Source: CAZYWA01 sp964650975 [NCBI: uncultured bacterium]
GTDB lineage: Bacteria > JADJOY01
Assembly: GCA_964650975.1 (NCBI GenBank)
Contig: CAZYWA010000324.1
Span: 1 to 8,951 of the forward strand
Reading direction: 5' to 3'
DNA length: 8,951 nt
The position numbers and the translations under genes were made by a program. Positions within the stretch are counted from its first letter, which is position 1. Each line of letters opens with the position of its first letter. Under the pieces are notes generated by a model that did no database searches, was not told where the DNA came from, and worked only from the letters and a program-made list of their open reading frames with translations. This document shows positions 1 to 8,642 of the stretch, one piece after another.

Positions 1-1
1 G

Positions 2-2680
2 CACACCTACCTGCGGCTGCTGCGCCGTCACGTCGACTCGCGCTGGGCGGACCGGATGCTGCTCGCGGAAGCGAACCAGTGGCCCGAGGACGCCGCCACG
101 TACTTCGGAACCGGCGACGAGTGCCACATGGCGTTCCATTTCCCGGTCATGCCGCGGCTCTTCATGGCGCTGCACATGGAGGACCGCTTCCCGATCGTGG
201 AGATCCTGTCGCAGACCCCGAGCGTCCCGGAGAATTGCCAGTGGGCTCTCTTCCTCCGCAACCACGACGAGCTGACCCTCGAGATGGTGACCGACGAAGA
301 GCGCGACTACATGTACCGGGTCTACGCCAACGACCGGCAGGCGCGGGTGAACCTGGGGATCCGGCGGCGGCTGGCACCGCTGCTCCAGAACGACCGGCGT
401 CGAATCGAGCTGCTCGATGCGTTGCTGTTCTCGCTGCCCGGAACTCCAGTCCTCTATTACGGCGACGAGATCGGCATGGGCGACAACATCTATCTCGGCG
501 ACCGGAACGGCGTACGCACGCCGATGCAGTGGAGCTCCGATCGCAACGCGGGCTTCTCGCGAGCGAATCCCCAGCGGCTCTTCCTGCCGGTAACCATCGA
601 TCCCGAGTACCACTACGAATCGGTCAACGTCGATGCACAGCAGCGCAATTCGTACTCGCTGCTCAACTGGACGAAACGCCTGATCGCGTTGCGGAAACGG
701 CATCGCGCATTCGGCCGCGGCGCGATCGATTTCCTCTCGCCCAGCAATCGAAAAGTATTGGCCTTCGTGCGCAGCTTCGAAGCCGAGCGAATTCTGGTGG
801 TGGCGAATCTTTCGCGGTTCGTCGAGTACGTCGAGCTGGATCTCGGCGCCTTCAAGGGCCGCGTTCCGATCGAGGCGTTCAGCCGGCGCGCGTTCCCGCC
901 GATCGCCGATCGGCCGTACCTGCTGACCCTCGGCCCGCACGCCTTCTACTGGTTCGAGCTCGAGGAGGAGCATCCGGCGCAGGCGGCCACGGCCGCCGCG
1001 GCGCAGGAGCCGCCCAAGCTTCGGGTGGAGGGACCGTGGCAGACGATCCTCGAAGAGCCGGACCGGCGCACGCTCGAGTCGGCGCTACCGCGGATCCTGG
1101 CCACCCGGCGCTGGTTCGGCGGGAAGGCCCAGCCGATCGCCTCGGCGACCATCCAGGAGACGATCCCGCTCGACGGCGAGGACGTCGACGCGGTGCTGTG
1201 CTTCGTGAGGGTCGAGCACCTGGGCGGGAGAACGGTCACGTACGCGCTGCCGGTTTCCTTCGTCGTGGACGACGAGGCCGCGCGTCTGACGCACGACGAG
1301 CCGTGGTCGATCCTCGCGGCTCTCGACGCTCGATCGCGGGCCGGCAGCGTGTCCGGGCTGCTGGTCGACGCGCTGGCTCGACCGGCCGTCCCCAAGACGA
1401 TCTTCGAGCTGGTGTCGCGCGGGCGCCGCGTGCGTGGTGAGCGCGGCGAGCTTGTGGGAAGCCGGGCGAGTGGGTTCCGGGCCCTGGGCGGCGACCCCCG
1501 GGCGACGCCCCCGGCTCGAGTCCTCAAGGCCGAGCAGACGAATTCCTCGATCGCCTACGGTGAGCAGTTCGTGCTCAAGCTCGGCCGCCGGCTGCCGGAG
1601 GGCTTGAGCCCCGAGCTCGAGATGAGCCGCTTCCTGGGCGAGCGCGCGTCGTTCGCGCACGTGGCGCCGCTCGCGGGTGCGATCGAGTACCGCGTGCCGC
1701 ACGAGGAGCCGGTCACCGTCGCCGTGATGACCGGATTCGTAAAGCACGAGGGCGACGCCTGGGCCTACACCGTCGACCGGGCGGAGCATTGCTACGAGCA
1801 CGTGCTCGCCCATCGCGGAGAGCTGGGCGAGCCGCCGGCCGCCAGCGGCAACGTCCTCGACCTCGTCGACCAGGCCCCGCCCGAGCTGGTGGGCGAGCTG
1901 CTCGGCGACTACATCGAGACGGCGCGGCTGCTCGGCAAACGCACCGCCGAGATGCACCTGGCTCTGGCCAGCGATTCCGAGGATCCGGCGTTCGCGCCCG
2001 ATCCGTTCACCACGCTCTACCAGCGCTCGCGCTTCCAGTCGATCCGGAACCTGATCTCGAACGTGCTCACGACGCTGCGCGAGCGGCTCGCGAGTCTGCC
2101 GGATGAATCACGCGCGGCCGCGGAGCGGCTCCTGACGCGAGAGCGAGAGCTGGTCGCCTCGTGCCACCAGCTGGTGGGCGCCCCCATTCCCGGAATGCGG
2201 ATTCGCTGCCACGGCGACTATCACCTGGGCCAGGTGCTCTACACCGGCAACGATTTCGTGATCATCGATTTCGAGGGCGAGCCGTCGAGGCCGCTGGGCG
2301 AGCGTCGTTTCAAGACCTCGCCGCTACGCGACGTGGCGGGGATGCTCCGCTCCTTCGACTACGCCTCTCATCGGCCGTTGCTCGAGCAGGCACGTGGCAG
2401 CCGCATCCGCGCGGAAGACGTCGCGTACCTCGCTCCCTGGGCGCGATTCTGGCGCCAGTGGGTGAGCTCGTCGTTCGTGCGCACCTACCTTCGCGACGTC
2501 GCGGGCAGCGGCCTGGTGCCGGAGACGCGCGAGCCCCTCGACCGGCTGCTGCGCGTACTGATCCTCGAGAAGAACGTCTACGAGGTGGGCTACGAGCTCA
2601 ATCACCGTCCGGAATGGGTCGCGATTCCCATCCGCGGGATCCTCGAGCAGCTGGGACCCGAGCCCGGAGCCGAAGCATGA
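2..2680 (+). CDS. treS: Trehalose synthase-maltokinase fusion (TreS-Mak), 5'-truncated by window edge
   Basis: The reading frame is open from the first complete codon, so the true start lies upstream; 892 residues are visible. The first ~320 are the C-terminal part of a GH13 trehalose synthase (trehalose-maltose isomerase). They include LLAEANQW with the acid/base Glu at 68-70, and [13 protein letters not shown] with the conserved barrel Asp at 266-268. [14 protein letters not shown] and the RTPMQW motif follow, then a beta-sandwich domain. The catalytic nucleophile region must lie before the window. After an Ala/Gln-rich linker (about 970-1020) comes a maltokinase (ATP + maltose to maltose 1-phosphate). 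Its N-terminal cap carries TRRWFGGKA (1112 onward). A candidate ATP-binding Lys sits in FVLKLG (1577-1579). The catalytic loop [10 protein letters not shown] has Asp at 2216-2218, and DFEGEP carries the metal-binding Asp at 2267-2269. Both halves look intact, and such fusions are common in bacteria using the GlgE pathway. The stop overlaps the glgB start (ATGA). The enzyme is cytoplasmic. Confidence 0.95.
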   Translation, partial: HTYLRLLRRHVDSRWADRMLLAEANQWPEDAATYFGTGDECHMAFHFPVMPRLFMALHMEDRFPIVEILSQTPSVPENCQWALFLRNHDELTLEMVTDEERDYMYRVYANDRQARVNLGIRRRLAPLLQNDRRRIELLDALLFSLPGTPVLYYGDEIGMGDNIYLGDRNGVRTPMQWSSDRNAGFSRANPQRLFLPVTIDPEYHYESVNVDAQQRNSYSLLNWTKRLIALRKRHRAFGRGAIDFLSPSNRKVLAFVRSFEAERILVVANLSRFVEYVELDLGAFKGRVPIEAFSRRAFPPIADRPYLLTLGPHAFYWFELEEEHPAQAATAAAAQEPPKLRVEGPWQTILEEPDRRTLESALPRILATRRWFGGKAQPIASATIQETIPLDGEDVDAVLCFVRVEHLGGRTVTYALPVSFVVDDEAARLTHDEPWSILAALDARSRAGSVSGLLVDALARPAVPKTIFELVSRGRRVRGERGELVGSRASGFRALGGDPRATPPARVLKAEQTNSSIAYGEQFVLKLGRRLPEGLSPELEMSRFLGERASFAHVAPLAGAIEYRVPHEEPVTVAVMTGFVKHEGDAWAYTVDRAEHCYEHVLAHRGELGEPPAASGNVLDLVDQAPPELVGELLGDYIETARLLGKRTAEMHLALASDSEDPAFAPDPFTTLYQRSRFQSIRNLISNVLTTLRERLASLPDESRAAAERLLTRERELVASCHQLVGAPIPGMRIRCHGDYHLGQVLYTGNDFVIIDFEGEPSRPLGERRFKTSPLRDVAGMLRSFDYASHRPLLEQARGSRIRAEDVAYLAPWARFWRQWVSSSFVRTYLRDVAGSGLVPETREPLDRLLRVLILEKNVYEVGYELNHRPEWVAIPIRGILEQLGPEPGAEA

Positions 2681-4590
2681 GCCACCCATCCACGCTCGGC
2701 GCCGACGACGTGTACCTCTTCAACGAGGGCACCCACGAGCGTCTCTACCGGAAGCTCGGCGCACACGCCGAAACCCGTGACGGCGTCGCGGGAACCCGCT
2801 TCGCCGTGTGGGCTCCCAGTGCCGCGCGGGTGTCGGTGATCGGCGATTTCAACGAATGGAACGCTGGGCCGCATCCGCTCGAGCCGCTTGGCACGACCGG
2901 CATCTGGGAGGGATTCGTTCCCGGTGTCTCGCTCGGAGCGGTCTACAAGTATCGCGTGGAGTCGCGACACGACGGTTATCGCGCCGACAAAGCCGACCCG
3001 TTCGCGTTCCGGACCGAGATCCCACCGCAAACCGGATCGATCGTGTGGGACCTCGACTATCCGTGGAAGGACGCCTACTGGATGGCGTCGCGCGCGGCAC
3101 GAAATGCGCTCGACGCTCCACTTTCGATCTACGAGGTCCACCTCGGCTCCTGGCGACGGTCGGTCACGGACGGTGGCCGCAGCCTCGGCTACCGCGAGAT
3201 CGCACCGCTCTTGGTCGAGTACGTGCGCTCGCAAGGATTCACCCATGTTGAAGTGCTGCCGATCATGGAGCACCCGTTCTACGGCTCGTGGGGCTATCAA
3301 ACGACGGGCTACTTCGCGCCCACCAGCCGCTACGGAACGCCCCAGGACTTCATGTTCCTGATCGATTCGCTCCACCAGGCGCAGATCGGCGTGATCCTCG
3401 ACTGGGTGCCGTCCCACTTCCCGAGCGACGAGCACGGCCTCGGCTATTTCGACGGCACGCACCTCTACGAGCACGCGGACCCGCGCCAGGGATTGCATCC
3501 GGACTGGGGCACGCTGGTCTTCAACTACGGCCGCCACGAGGTCCGAAGCTTCCTGATCTCGAGCGCTCTTTTCTGGCTCGACCGCTATCACGCCGACGGA
3601 CTGCGCGTCGACGCGGTCGCGTCCATGCTCTATCTCGATTATTCGCGGCGCGCCGGAGAATGGATTCCCAATCGGAACGGCGGACGCGAAAACCTCGAGG
3701 CGATCGATTTCCTGAGGACGCTCAACGCCCACGTTTACGGAGCTTTTCCGGACGTGCAGACGATCGCCGAGGAGTCGACGGCCTGGCCGCAAGTGTCGCG
3801 CCCCGTGTACCTGGGGGGCCTCGGTTTCGGCATGAAATGGGACATGGGATGGATGCACGACACGCTCGCCTACCTGGAGCGCGATCCCGTCTACCGCAAG
3901 CACCATCACCCGTCGCTCACGTTCCGGATGATGTACGCCTTCAGCGAGAACTTCGTGCTCCCGCTCTCCCACGACGAGGTCGTGCACGGGAAGGGCTCGC
4001 TGGCGGGAAAGATGCCCGGAGACGAGTGGCAGAAGCTCGCGAACCTGCGGCTGCTCTTCGGTTACATGTACACGATGCCCGGAAAGAAGCTGCTCTTCAT
4101 GGGTGCGGAGCTCGGCCAGTGGCGTGAGTGGAACCACGACGACTCGCTCGACTGGCATCTACTGGAAGAGCCCCGGCACGCGGGGCTCGCGCGCTGGGTG
4201 CGCGACCTCAACACGGCGTACCGCGGCGAACCGGCGCTGCACGAGCTCGACGCGGATGCCAGCGGCTTCTCCTGGATCGACTGCAACGACGTGGACGGCA
4301 GCACGCTCACGTATCTCCGTCGCGGCCACTCGGTGACCGACGCGATCGTGATCGCTTGCAACTTCACTCCGGTTCCTCGCTCGAGCTTCCGGATCGGCGT
4401 GCCGGTCGCGGGCCGCTGGGACGAGATCCTGAACAGCGATTCGGTGCTCTATGGAGGCAGCGGTCAGGGGAACCTGGGTGGAGTGCGGACCGATCCGGTC
4501 GCTGCTCATGGACATTTTCAATCGATCCACGTGACCTTGCCCCCGCTCGGGATCCTGATGTTTCGTAGCCGGCCAGAATCCTCGGCATGA
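2677..4590 (+). CDS. glgB: 1,4-alpha-glucan branching enzyme GlgB, short form
   Basis: This 637-residue GH13 enzyme makes alpha-1,6 branches in glycogen-type glucan. The N-terminus ([20 protein letters not shown]) leads into a CBM48 domain at residues ~40-120 ([23 protein letters not shown]). The catalytic barrel follows, beginning near [12 protein letters not shown]. Active-site residues by family comparison are the nucleophile Asp312 in [10 protein letters not shown], the acid/base Glu365 in TIAEEST and Asp433 in [16 protein letters not shown]-terminal beta domain ends the protein. It lacks the extra N1 domain that lengthens the E. coli enzyme to about 730 residues, so it is the shorter type. 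The ATG overlaps the treS-mak stop; a GGAG at 2666-2669 sits 7 nt upstream and supports this start over the longer open frame. In this operon it should branch glucan made from maltose 1-phosphate. Confidence 0.97.
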   Translation: MSHPSTLGADDVYLFNEGTHERLYRKLGAHAETRDGVAGTRFAVWAPSAARVSVIGDFNEWNAGPHPLEPLGTTGIWEGFVPGVSLGAVYKYRVESRHDGYRADKADPFAFRTEIPPQTGSIVWDLDYPWKDAYWMASRAARNALDAPLSIYEVHLGSWRRSVTDGGRSLGYREIAPLLVEYVRSQGFTHVEVLPIMEHPFYGSWGYQTTGYFAPTSRYGTPQDFMFLIDSLHQAQIGVILDWVPSHFPSDEHGLGYFDGTHLYEHADPRQGLHPDWGTLVFNYGRHEVRSFLISSALFWLDRYHADGLRVDAVASMLYLDYSRRAGEWIPNRNGGRENLEAIDFLRTLNAHVYGAFPDVQTIAEESTAWPQVSRPVYLGGLGFGMKWDMGWMHDTLAYLERDPVYRKHHHPSLTFRMMYAFSENFVLPLSHDEVVHGKGSLAGKMPGDEWQKLANLRLLFGYMYTMPGKKLLFMGAELGQWREWNHDDSLDWHLLEEPRHAGLARWVRDLNTAYRGEPALHELDADASGFSWIDCNDVDGSTLTYLRRGHSVTDAIVIACNFTPVPRSSFRIGVPVAGRWDEILNSDSVLYGGSGQGNLGGVRTDPVAAHGHFQSIHVTLPPLGILMFRSRPESSA

Positions 4591-6572
4591 GCGGCGCGGC
4601 GCGACACGCGATTCGCGAGGCCCTCGCGGCACTGGGAGTCGAGCGACTGCTGCTCGGGATCCACGATCCGAGCTTCCCCGGCGCACCGGACGAGGACATC
4701 GGGCGCGGCTCGCCCAGCTCGAGCGGTGGTCAGCGCCTGATCGAGCTGGCGCACCGGCTCGGCTTCCACGGTCTACAGCTCGGCCCGCAAGGCCTCACGT
4801 CCGAAGGAAACCCATCTCCCTACGATGGCGCGCAGTTCTCACGAGACGTGCTCTCGATCGCGCTCCGGCCCCTGGTCGACGGAGACCGATGGGGCGGCCT
4901 GGTGCGGGACGAGACCCTGCGCGCGGCGATCGAGCAGCAGCCGGCGGGCAGGGTGGATCGGACCCGGCACCGCTACGTGTGGCGCACGCAGCGGCGGATC
5001 CTCGGCGACGCGTTCGGCGCGTTCCTGAATACCCGTCCGTCTCCACTCGTCCACGAGCTCGCCGGATTCCGTGCCACCCACCAAGGTTGGCTCGAGCGAG
5101 ATGCGCTTTTCGACGTGCTGGCATCGATCCACGGGACGGACGCATGGCGAAGCTGGAACGCGTCGAGTGGTGCGCAGCCCGAGGAGGCTCGACTCGACCA
5201 CCGCCTGCTCTGCGCGTCCGGGGACGAGGAGCAGCCCGCGGCGCGCCCGCGCGCCGCGATCGAAGCCATCCATCAGCCGGCACTCGACTTCCATGTGTTC
5301 GCGCAGTTCCTCGCCCACGAGCAGCATCAGGGTTTTCGCCGTCAGGCCGCGCGTCTCGATCTCCTGCTTTACGGCGACCTTCAGGTGGGCTTCTCGATGC
5401 GCGACGAGTGGGCGGCGCAAGATCGGATCCTCCCCGGCTACCGCCTGGGCGCGCCTCCGAGCCGGACGACGCCCTCCGGCCAGCCCTGGGGGTACCCGGT
5501 GCTTGCGCCCGCGGCGGACGACGCAACCTGGAGTGCTCGTGGGCTCGCCTGGCTCCGGGCACGGATCGAGAAAACGTTCGGCGAATTCGACGGCGTGCGG
5601 ATCGACCACCCACACGGCTACGTGTGCCCGTGGGTGTACCGACCCGGAGAAGCCAGAGAAGGCTCTGCGGAAGCGCACGACGCCGTTCGCGCGGGAGCCC
5701 GGCTCTTCGAATCACCGAACCTCCCCGATCACCCGGACCTGGCCCGATATGCGCGCGTGAGCCCGCACGACCTCAACTCCTCGCCGGGCGTCGCGCGCTG
5801 GGCGGACGACTGGGTGGTGCGTCTCGACGAGGCGCAGGTCGCGACGTACGGCAGCGCGATCGACACGATGGTCGAGGCCGCGCGCGCCAGTGGACACGAC
5901 CCTCTCGCCCTCGTTTGCGAGGTGCTGAGCACGCTGCCGCTGCCACTCGAACGGGTTCTCGCTCGTCACGGCCTGGGCCGTTTCCGCGTGGCGCAGAAGG
6001 CCGACCCCGAAGATCCCACGGACCTCTACCTCATGACCAACGCCGAGCCTCCGGATTGGGTGATGCTCGGGAATCACGACACGTCTCCGATCTGGAGCGT
6101 GGTGGACCAGTGGCGTCGCGGCACTCGCCTCGATGGCTGGGCACGGTACCTCTCGCGACGACTCGCGGGCGACGGTGACGATCGAGCACGACTCGCCCAG
6201 CGCATCGCCGCACAGCCAGCGTTCACCGTGCACGCTCTCGCGGCGGACATGCTCGCCAGCCGCGCGCGTCACGCGATGATCTTCTTCACGGACCTTTTCG
6301 GCCTGCGCGAGTCCTACAACGTTCCGGGAACCGTCTCCGACGACAACTGGTCGCTCCGTCTCACCCCGGACTTCGAGCGGCGCTACGACTCCGCGGCGGC
6401 CAACGGCGAGGCACTCGATCTGCCGTGGGCGCTGGCACTCGCGATTCGTGCGCGGGGGGCCGATTTTGCCGCACGCCATGCGCCGCTCGTCGCCGCGCTG
6501 GGGAGCGCGTCACGCGTCCCCGAGCCCGTCCGGCGACGTGCCGAAGAAGGAGCCGAAGGAGGAGATGCCTGA
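4587..6572 (+). CDS. malQ: Divergent GH77 4-alpha-glucanotransferase (MalQ-like)
   Basis: The 661-residue product is a MalQ/amylomaltase-type GH77 protein, which transfers alpha-1,4-glucan segments between maltooligosaccharides. The N-terminal region has the family layout ([12 protein letters not shown], then [11 protein letters not shown], then SPYDGAQFS). The central block resembles the QF...GDLQVGFS...GQPWGYPV core. The predicted nucleophile is Asp340 in [10 protein letters not shown], where most MalQ proteins have RIDHFRG. The predicted acid/base is Glu445 in [10 protein letters not shown], where AEDLG is usual. The third carboxylate is Asp498 in GNHDTSPIW, where GTHDNDT is usual. All three carboxylates and the Arg before the nucleophile remain, so activity is plausible, but the surroundings are atypical. 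The spacing between Asp340 and Glu445 also seems long, with an unfamiliar segment at residues ~360-440. The start ATG overlaps the glgB stop with no strong Shine-Dalgarno, implying coupled translation. The exact substrate is uncertain. Confidence 0.88.
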   Translation: MSGAARHAIREALAALGVERLLLGIHDPSFPGAPDEDIGRGSPSSSGGQRLIELAHRLGFHGLQLGPQGLTSEGNPSPYDGAQFSRDVLSIALRPLVDGDRWGGLVRDETLRAAIEQQPAGRVDRTRHRYVWRTQRRILGDAFGAFLNTRPSPLVHELAGFRATHQGWLERDALFDVLASIHGTDAWRSWNASSGAQPEEARLDHRLLCASGDEEQPAARPRAAIEAIHQPALDFHVFAQFLAHEQHQGFRRQAARLDLLLYGDLQVGFSMRDEWAAQDRILPGYRLGAPPSRTTPSGQPWGYPVLAPAADDATWSARGLAWLRARIEKTFGEFDGVRIDHPHGYVCPWVYRPGEAREGSAEAHDAVRAGARLFESPNLPDHPDLARYARVSPHDLNSSPGVARWADDWVVRLDEAQVATYGSAIDTMVEAARASGHDPLALVCEVLSTLPLPLERVLARHGLGRFRVAQKADPEDPTDLYLMTNAEPPDWVMLGNHDTSPIWSVVDQWRRGTRLDGWARYLSRRLAGDGDDRARLAQRIAAQPAFTVHALAADMLASRARHAMIFFTDLFGLRESYNVPGTVSDDNWSLRLTPDFERRYDSAAANGEALDLPWALALAIRARGADFAARHAPLVAALGSASRVPEPVRRRAEEGAEGGDA

Positions 6573-6582
6573 GGGCGCCGGG

Positions 6583-7617
6583 TCAAAGCTTGGTACCGAG
6601 CGAGAGTGCAAACGTCTGCCCTTCGAACCGGCTCTCGGCGCCGAACTCGTGCGTATAGCGGACCTTGAGCTCGATCGCCCACGGGACGTAGCCCAGACCG
6701 ATCTCTCCACCCGCCGCGGACACCTGGCCATGCCTGCTCGGGTTCTCGGCACCGCTGCCGGTGTCGTCGGTCACCTGCCACTGGCTGAAGCCGACCGGTC
6801 CCAAGTCCACCAGGAACCCGTCTTCTTCGGCGAGGGGCAAATACTGCGTGATGGCCCAGTCGAGCTCCACCGTCGAGCCGGGTGTGACGTCGAGCCCGCT
6901 GCGCTCGCCGTGAAGGGCATAGCTCACCGCGGCGGCGATGCCGGTGGCCCTCGTGTCGAATGGATAGAGGGTCGCGCCGCCCTGGAACTGGTTGGTCCAG
7001 AAGCCCGAGCCGATGTTGTCGTACGCAGGTCTCTCGAGGTCGAGCCCAAGCCGCGGAAAGCTCACGGTCTCGACGTCGTATTTCCCGACCGGTGCCGAAA
7101 ATCCATACGCAAGCTCCAGGTCCCAGTGAGGTAGCGACCACCCCAGCCAAACGGGCTGGACGTAAAGATCTCCGACGCCGAACTGTGATTCGCCGGTGTC
7201 GCGGTCGAACTGATCCTCGAACTTGAGCGACGTGTGTCCGGAAGAATTGCCGAACGTGGGAGTGATCAAGACGCCGAACCGCCCACCCGCGATATCCCAC
7301 GGTGCGATCCAGCCCACGGTCGGGGCGAGCACGAAGAGGTCGACACTCGCATGAAAATCCAGCGCGATGCTTTTGCCGCTGGGAGGGGTGACGTCGATGG
7401 TCTTGACCTCGTTACCGTGCGAGTCCGTGAGCGTGTCGCTCGTGTAATAGACGCTGTAAGCGACGAGGTAGAACCCGGGCTGCGGCACGAAGAAATCACG
7501 AACGTTTCGGCCACCCGGGCTCGAAGGACCGAACTCCGCCGCGCCAGACGGTGACGCCACCACCCATGCAAGCGCCGCCACTACGAGCCCGCAGCGTCGC
7601 GCCACACATGGAATCAC
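6583..7617 (-). CDS. SphA/MetA-pathway-like outer-membrane beta-barrel protein
   Basis: A 344-residue protein if begun at the GTG at 7617-7615. The N-terminus is a plausible Sec signal peptide: a basic patch (VARRCG), a hydrophobic core (LVVAALAWVVA) and a likely cleavage site near PSGAA/EF. The mature part is rich in alternating-pattern strands with glycine turns and aromatic residues, such as FGVGDLYVQPVWLGW, LELAYGFSAPVGKYD and EIGLGYVPWAIELKVRYTHEF. This pattern matches the family annotated as putative MetA-pathway/SphA-like outer-membrane proteins, thought to take part in uptake or transport. The last residues (FALSLGTKL) do not end in the aromatic residue typical of many barrels. I chose the GTG because a GGAGG lies 5 nt upstream (7623-7627) and places the signal peptide at the very N-terminus. 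An ATG at 7686 would add 23 residues without a ribosome site. No aromatic-degradation gene is nearby, so the substrate is unknown. It converges on malQ with 10 bp between stops. Confidence 0.72.
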   Translation of the reverse strand: MIPCVARRCGLVVAALAWVVASPSGAAEFGPSSPGGRNVRDFFVPQPGFYLVAYSVYYTSDTLTDSHGNEVKTIDVTPPSGKSIALDFHASVDLFVLAPTVGWIAPWDIAGGRFGVLITPTFGNSSGHTSLKFEDQFDRDTGESQFGVGDLYVQPVWLGWSLPHWDLELAYGFSAPVGKYDVETVSFPRLGLDLERPAYDNIGSGFWTNQFQGGATLYPFDTRATGIAAAVSYALHGERSGLDVTPGSTVELDWAITQYLPLAEEDGFLVDLGPVGFSQWQVTDDTGSGAENPSRHGQVSAAGGEIGLGYVPWAIELKVRYTHEFGAESRFEGQTFALSLGTKL

Positions 7618-7957
7618 GAGCCCCTCCCGGAGCGCGCGGCTCTCCCCACATCGAGCCGCATCGCTCCACGGAAACCCTGAATGCATGTTGCGGACCAGTC
7701 AGCGCCAAGCGCGCCGAAGTGCCGCTGCCGCGAGGAATGAATTCACGGATCGAGGAAATCGACGGAGAATTTTCTACAGACCGGCGCTCAAAGGTGCAGC
7801 CCGTACGTCGCGGCGAGCACGGAGATCCTGGCGGTCTCGACCGATCGGATCCTCTGCCCGGTCTCATCCTGTGGGCACATGCGTTGCTCTCTGTCACTGG
7901 AACCGTCGCTGGAAGCTCCCGATCCTCGGCGACTACGCCACATCGAACGGCAGATAC
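7618..7957. other. Divergent intergenic region, no recognisable sites
   Basis: This 340-bp stretch separates the minus-strand outer-membrane protein gene from the plus-strand small exported protein gene. It should hold both promoters. I found no convincing -35/-10 pair on either strand. The most AT-rich patch is around 7764-7780 (GAGAATTTTCTACAGA), which could be near a promoter, but no spacing fits a sigma-70 consensus. There is a small dyad at 7832-7843 (CGGTC-TC-GACCG) of uncertain meaning. Open frames across it give Arg/Ser/Pro-rich translations typical of non-coding high-GC DNA. Confidence 0.5.
7623..7627 (-). promoter_or_regulatory. Shine-Dalgarno (GGAGG) deciding the GTG start of the outer-membrane protein gene
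   Basis: On the minus strand a G-rich GGGAGGGG run, containing GGAGG, precedes the GTG at 7617 by 5 nt. The alternative ATG at 7686 has CTGGTCCGCAAC in front of it and no purine-rich match, so the GTG is the better start. Confidence 0.6.
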
Positions 7958-8479
7958 ATGCGTTCCCTCGCCCGCGCTCTGGCATTGGCGCTTCTGGGGC
8001 CTCTCGGATTCTCCGCTCACGCGCCGGCGCGAGACGACTCCCAGATCGCGTGCCCGATCGATCTGCCTCGCGCGCGCCAGCTTTCCGACCACGTGACTGC
8101 CTCGATCCGCACGGCCGCGACACTCGACGAAGCCAAGCAGCGGGCGCTCGACGGACCCCAGAAGGCACGCGCGGCGCTCTCCCAGGCGAGCCTGCTGGCG
8201 CTTGGTGACACAGGCCTCACCCGTGCGGAGGCGCGACTCGACACCTACGAGCACGACGTGCAGCTCGCGCAGTCCCAGGAAGAGGTCGCGACCCGCTATG
8301 CATCGCTCACGGGAGATCACCTCACGCAAAGAACGACGCTCGGCCTCGGCGGAGAAGCCGCCGACGTGCACGTCGGGAGAGTCGGCTGCAGCTACACGAC
8401 AGGCGAGGTGATCGCCATCGTCCTCGGCCTGATCCTGGGCATCATCCCGGGCATCATCCTGCTGATCCTCCTCTGCTGA
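7958..8479 (+). CDS. Unrecognised exported protein with C-terminal glycine-zipper hydrophobic helix
   Basis: I do not recognise the family. The 173-residue product starts with a classic signal peptide (MRSLARALALALLGPLGFSAHA, cleavage likely near residue 22). Residues ~38-130 are mostly helix-forming, Ala/Glu/Gln/Arg-rich and amphipathic (for example LDEAKQRAL and RAEARLDTYEHDVQLAQSQ), compatible with a coiled coil or helical bundle. Residues 149-173 form an uninterrupted hydrophobic helix with Gly157, Gly161 and Gly165 (GxxxGxxxG zipper), ending directly in Cys173 with no charged residues after it. Further cysteines are Cys32 and Cys144. The likely topology is a periplasmic helical domain anchored or inserted in a membrane by its C-terminus. 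The frame is open back to 7685, but the signal peptide fixes the ATG at 7958; its ribosome site is weak. It sits alone between a divergent outer-membrane protein gene and a kinase-like gene, which gives no clear role. Confidence 0.68.
   Translation: MRSLARALALALLGPLGFSAHAPARDDSQIACPIDLPRARQLSDHVTASIRTAATLDEAKQRALDGPQKARAALSQASLLALGDTGLTRAEARLDTYEHDVQLAQSQEEVATRYASLTGDHLTQRTTLGLGGEAADVHVGRVGCSYTTGEVIAIVLGLILGIIPGIILLILLC
8437..8459 (+). repeat. Short tandem duplication inside the hydrophobic tail
   Basis: GGGCATCATCC occurs at 8437-8447 and again at 8449-8459, a 12-bp period. It encodes successive Gly-Ile-Ile units (G161-I-I-P and G165-I-I-L) of the glycine zipper in the small exported protein, and may reflect a codon-level duplication that extended the helix. 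Confidence 0.7.
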
Positions 8480-8512
8480 AGCCGTCCGGGCAGGGAGCCG
8501 GGCCGGGCGGCT
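8480..8512 (+). terminator. GC-rich hairpin after the small exported protein gene
   Basis: Starting one base before the end of the stop-adjacent codon, 8480-8489 (AGCCGTCCGG) can pair with 8503-8512 (CCGGGCGGCT). This is a 10-bp stem with one G-U pair and a 13-nt loop. The position right after the stop codon suits a terminator or a 3' RNA-stabilising stem. No T-run follows, so intrinsic termination is uncertain. Confidence 0.35.
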
Positions 8513-8642
8513 ACCCGCGCTGTACTTCAATCGTACCAGTCGCTCTTGTGTCTCCATCGACCAGGCAAACCGAGCCGACGAAGACGCCCCTGGGTCTCGT
8601 GAAGGTCGGGGAGCTCCTGTTCGGGAGTACAGTTGACGTGCC

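Noticed and set aside
1085-1957. Minus-strand open frame (290 codons) across the maltokinase domain
   Set aside because: Shadow of treS-mak, with no recognisable motif and low-complexity His/Arg/Leu composition.
2602-4158. Long open frame (518 codons) on the minus strand across glgB
   Set aside because: It lies fully antisense to a gene with clear GH13 motifs. Its translation is Val/Arg/Glu-rich without domains, as expected from codon bias in high-GC DNA.
4839-5715. Overlapping minus-strand open frames across malQ
   Set aside because: Antisense to a gene with GH77 motifs; the translations show no family features.
7832-7843. Dyad CGGTC-TC-GACCG as an operator
   Set aside because: Only a 5-bp arm in GC-rich DNA and no nearby promoter to relate it to, so I do not call it a site.
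7685-7957. N-terminal extension of the small exported protein by 91 codons
   Set aside because: The extension is Arg/Ser-rich and would bury a textbook signal peptide in the middle of the protein.
7877-7964. Repeated ACATGCGTT at 7877-7885 and 7956-7964
   Set aside because: A 9-base direct repeat with one copy inside the start region; no dyad or further copies, so probably chance.
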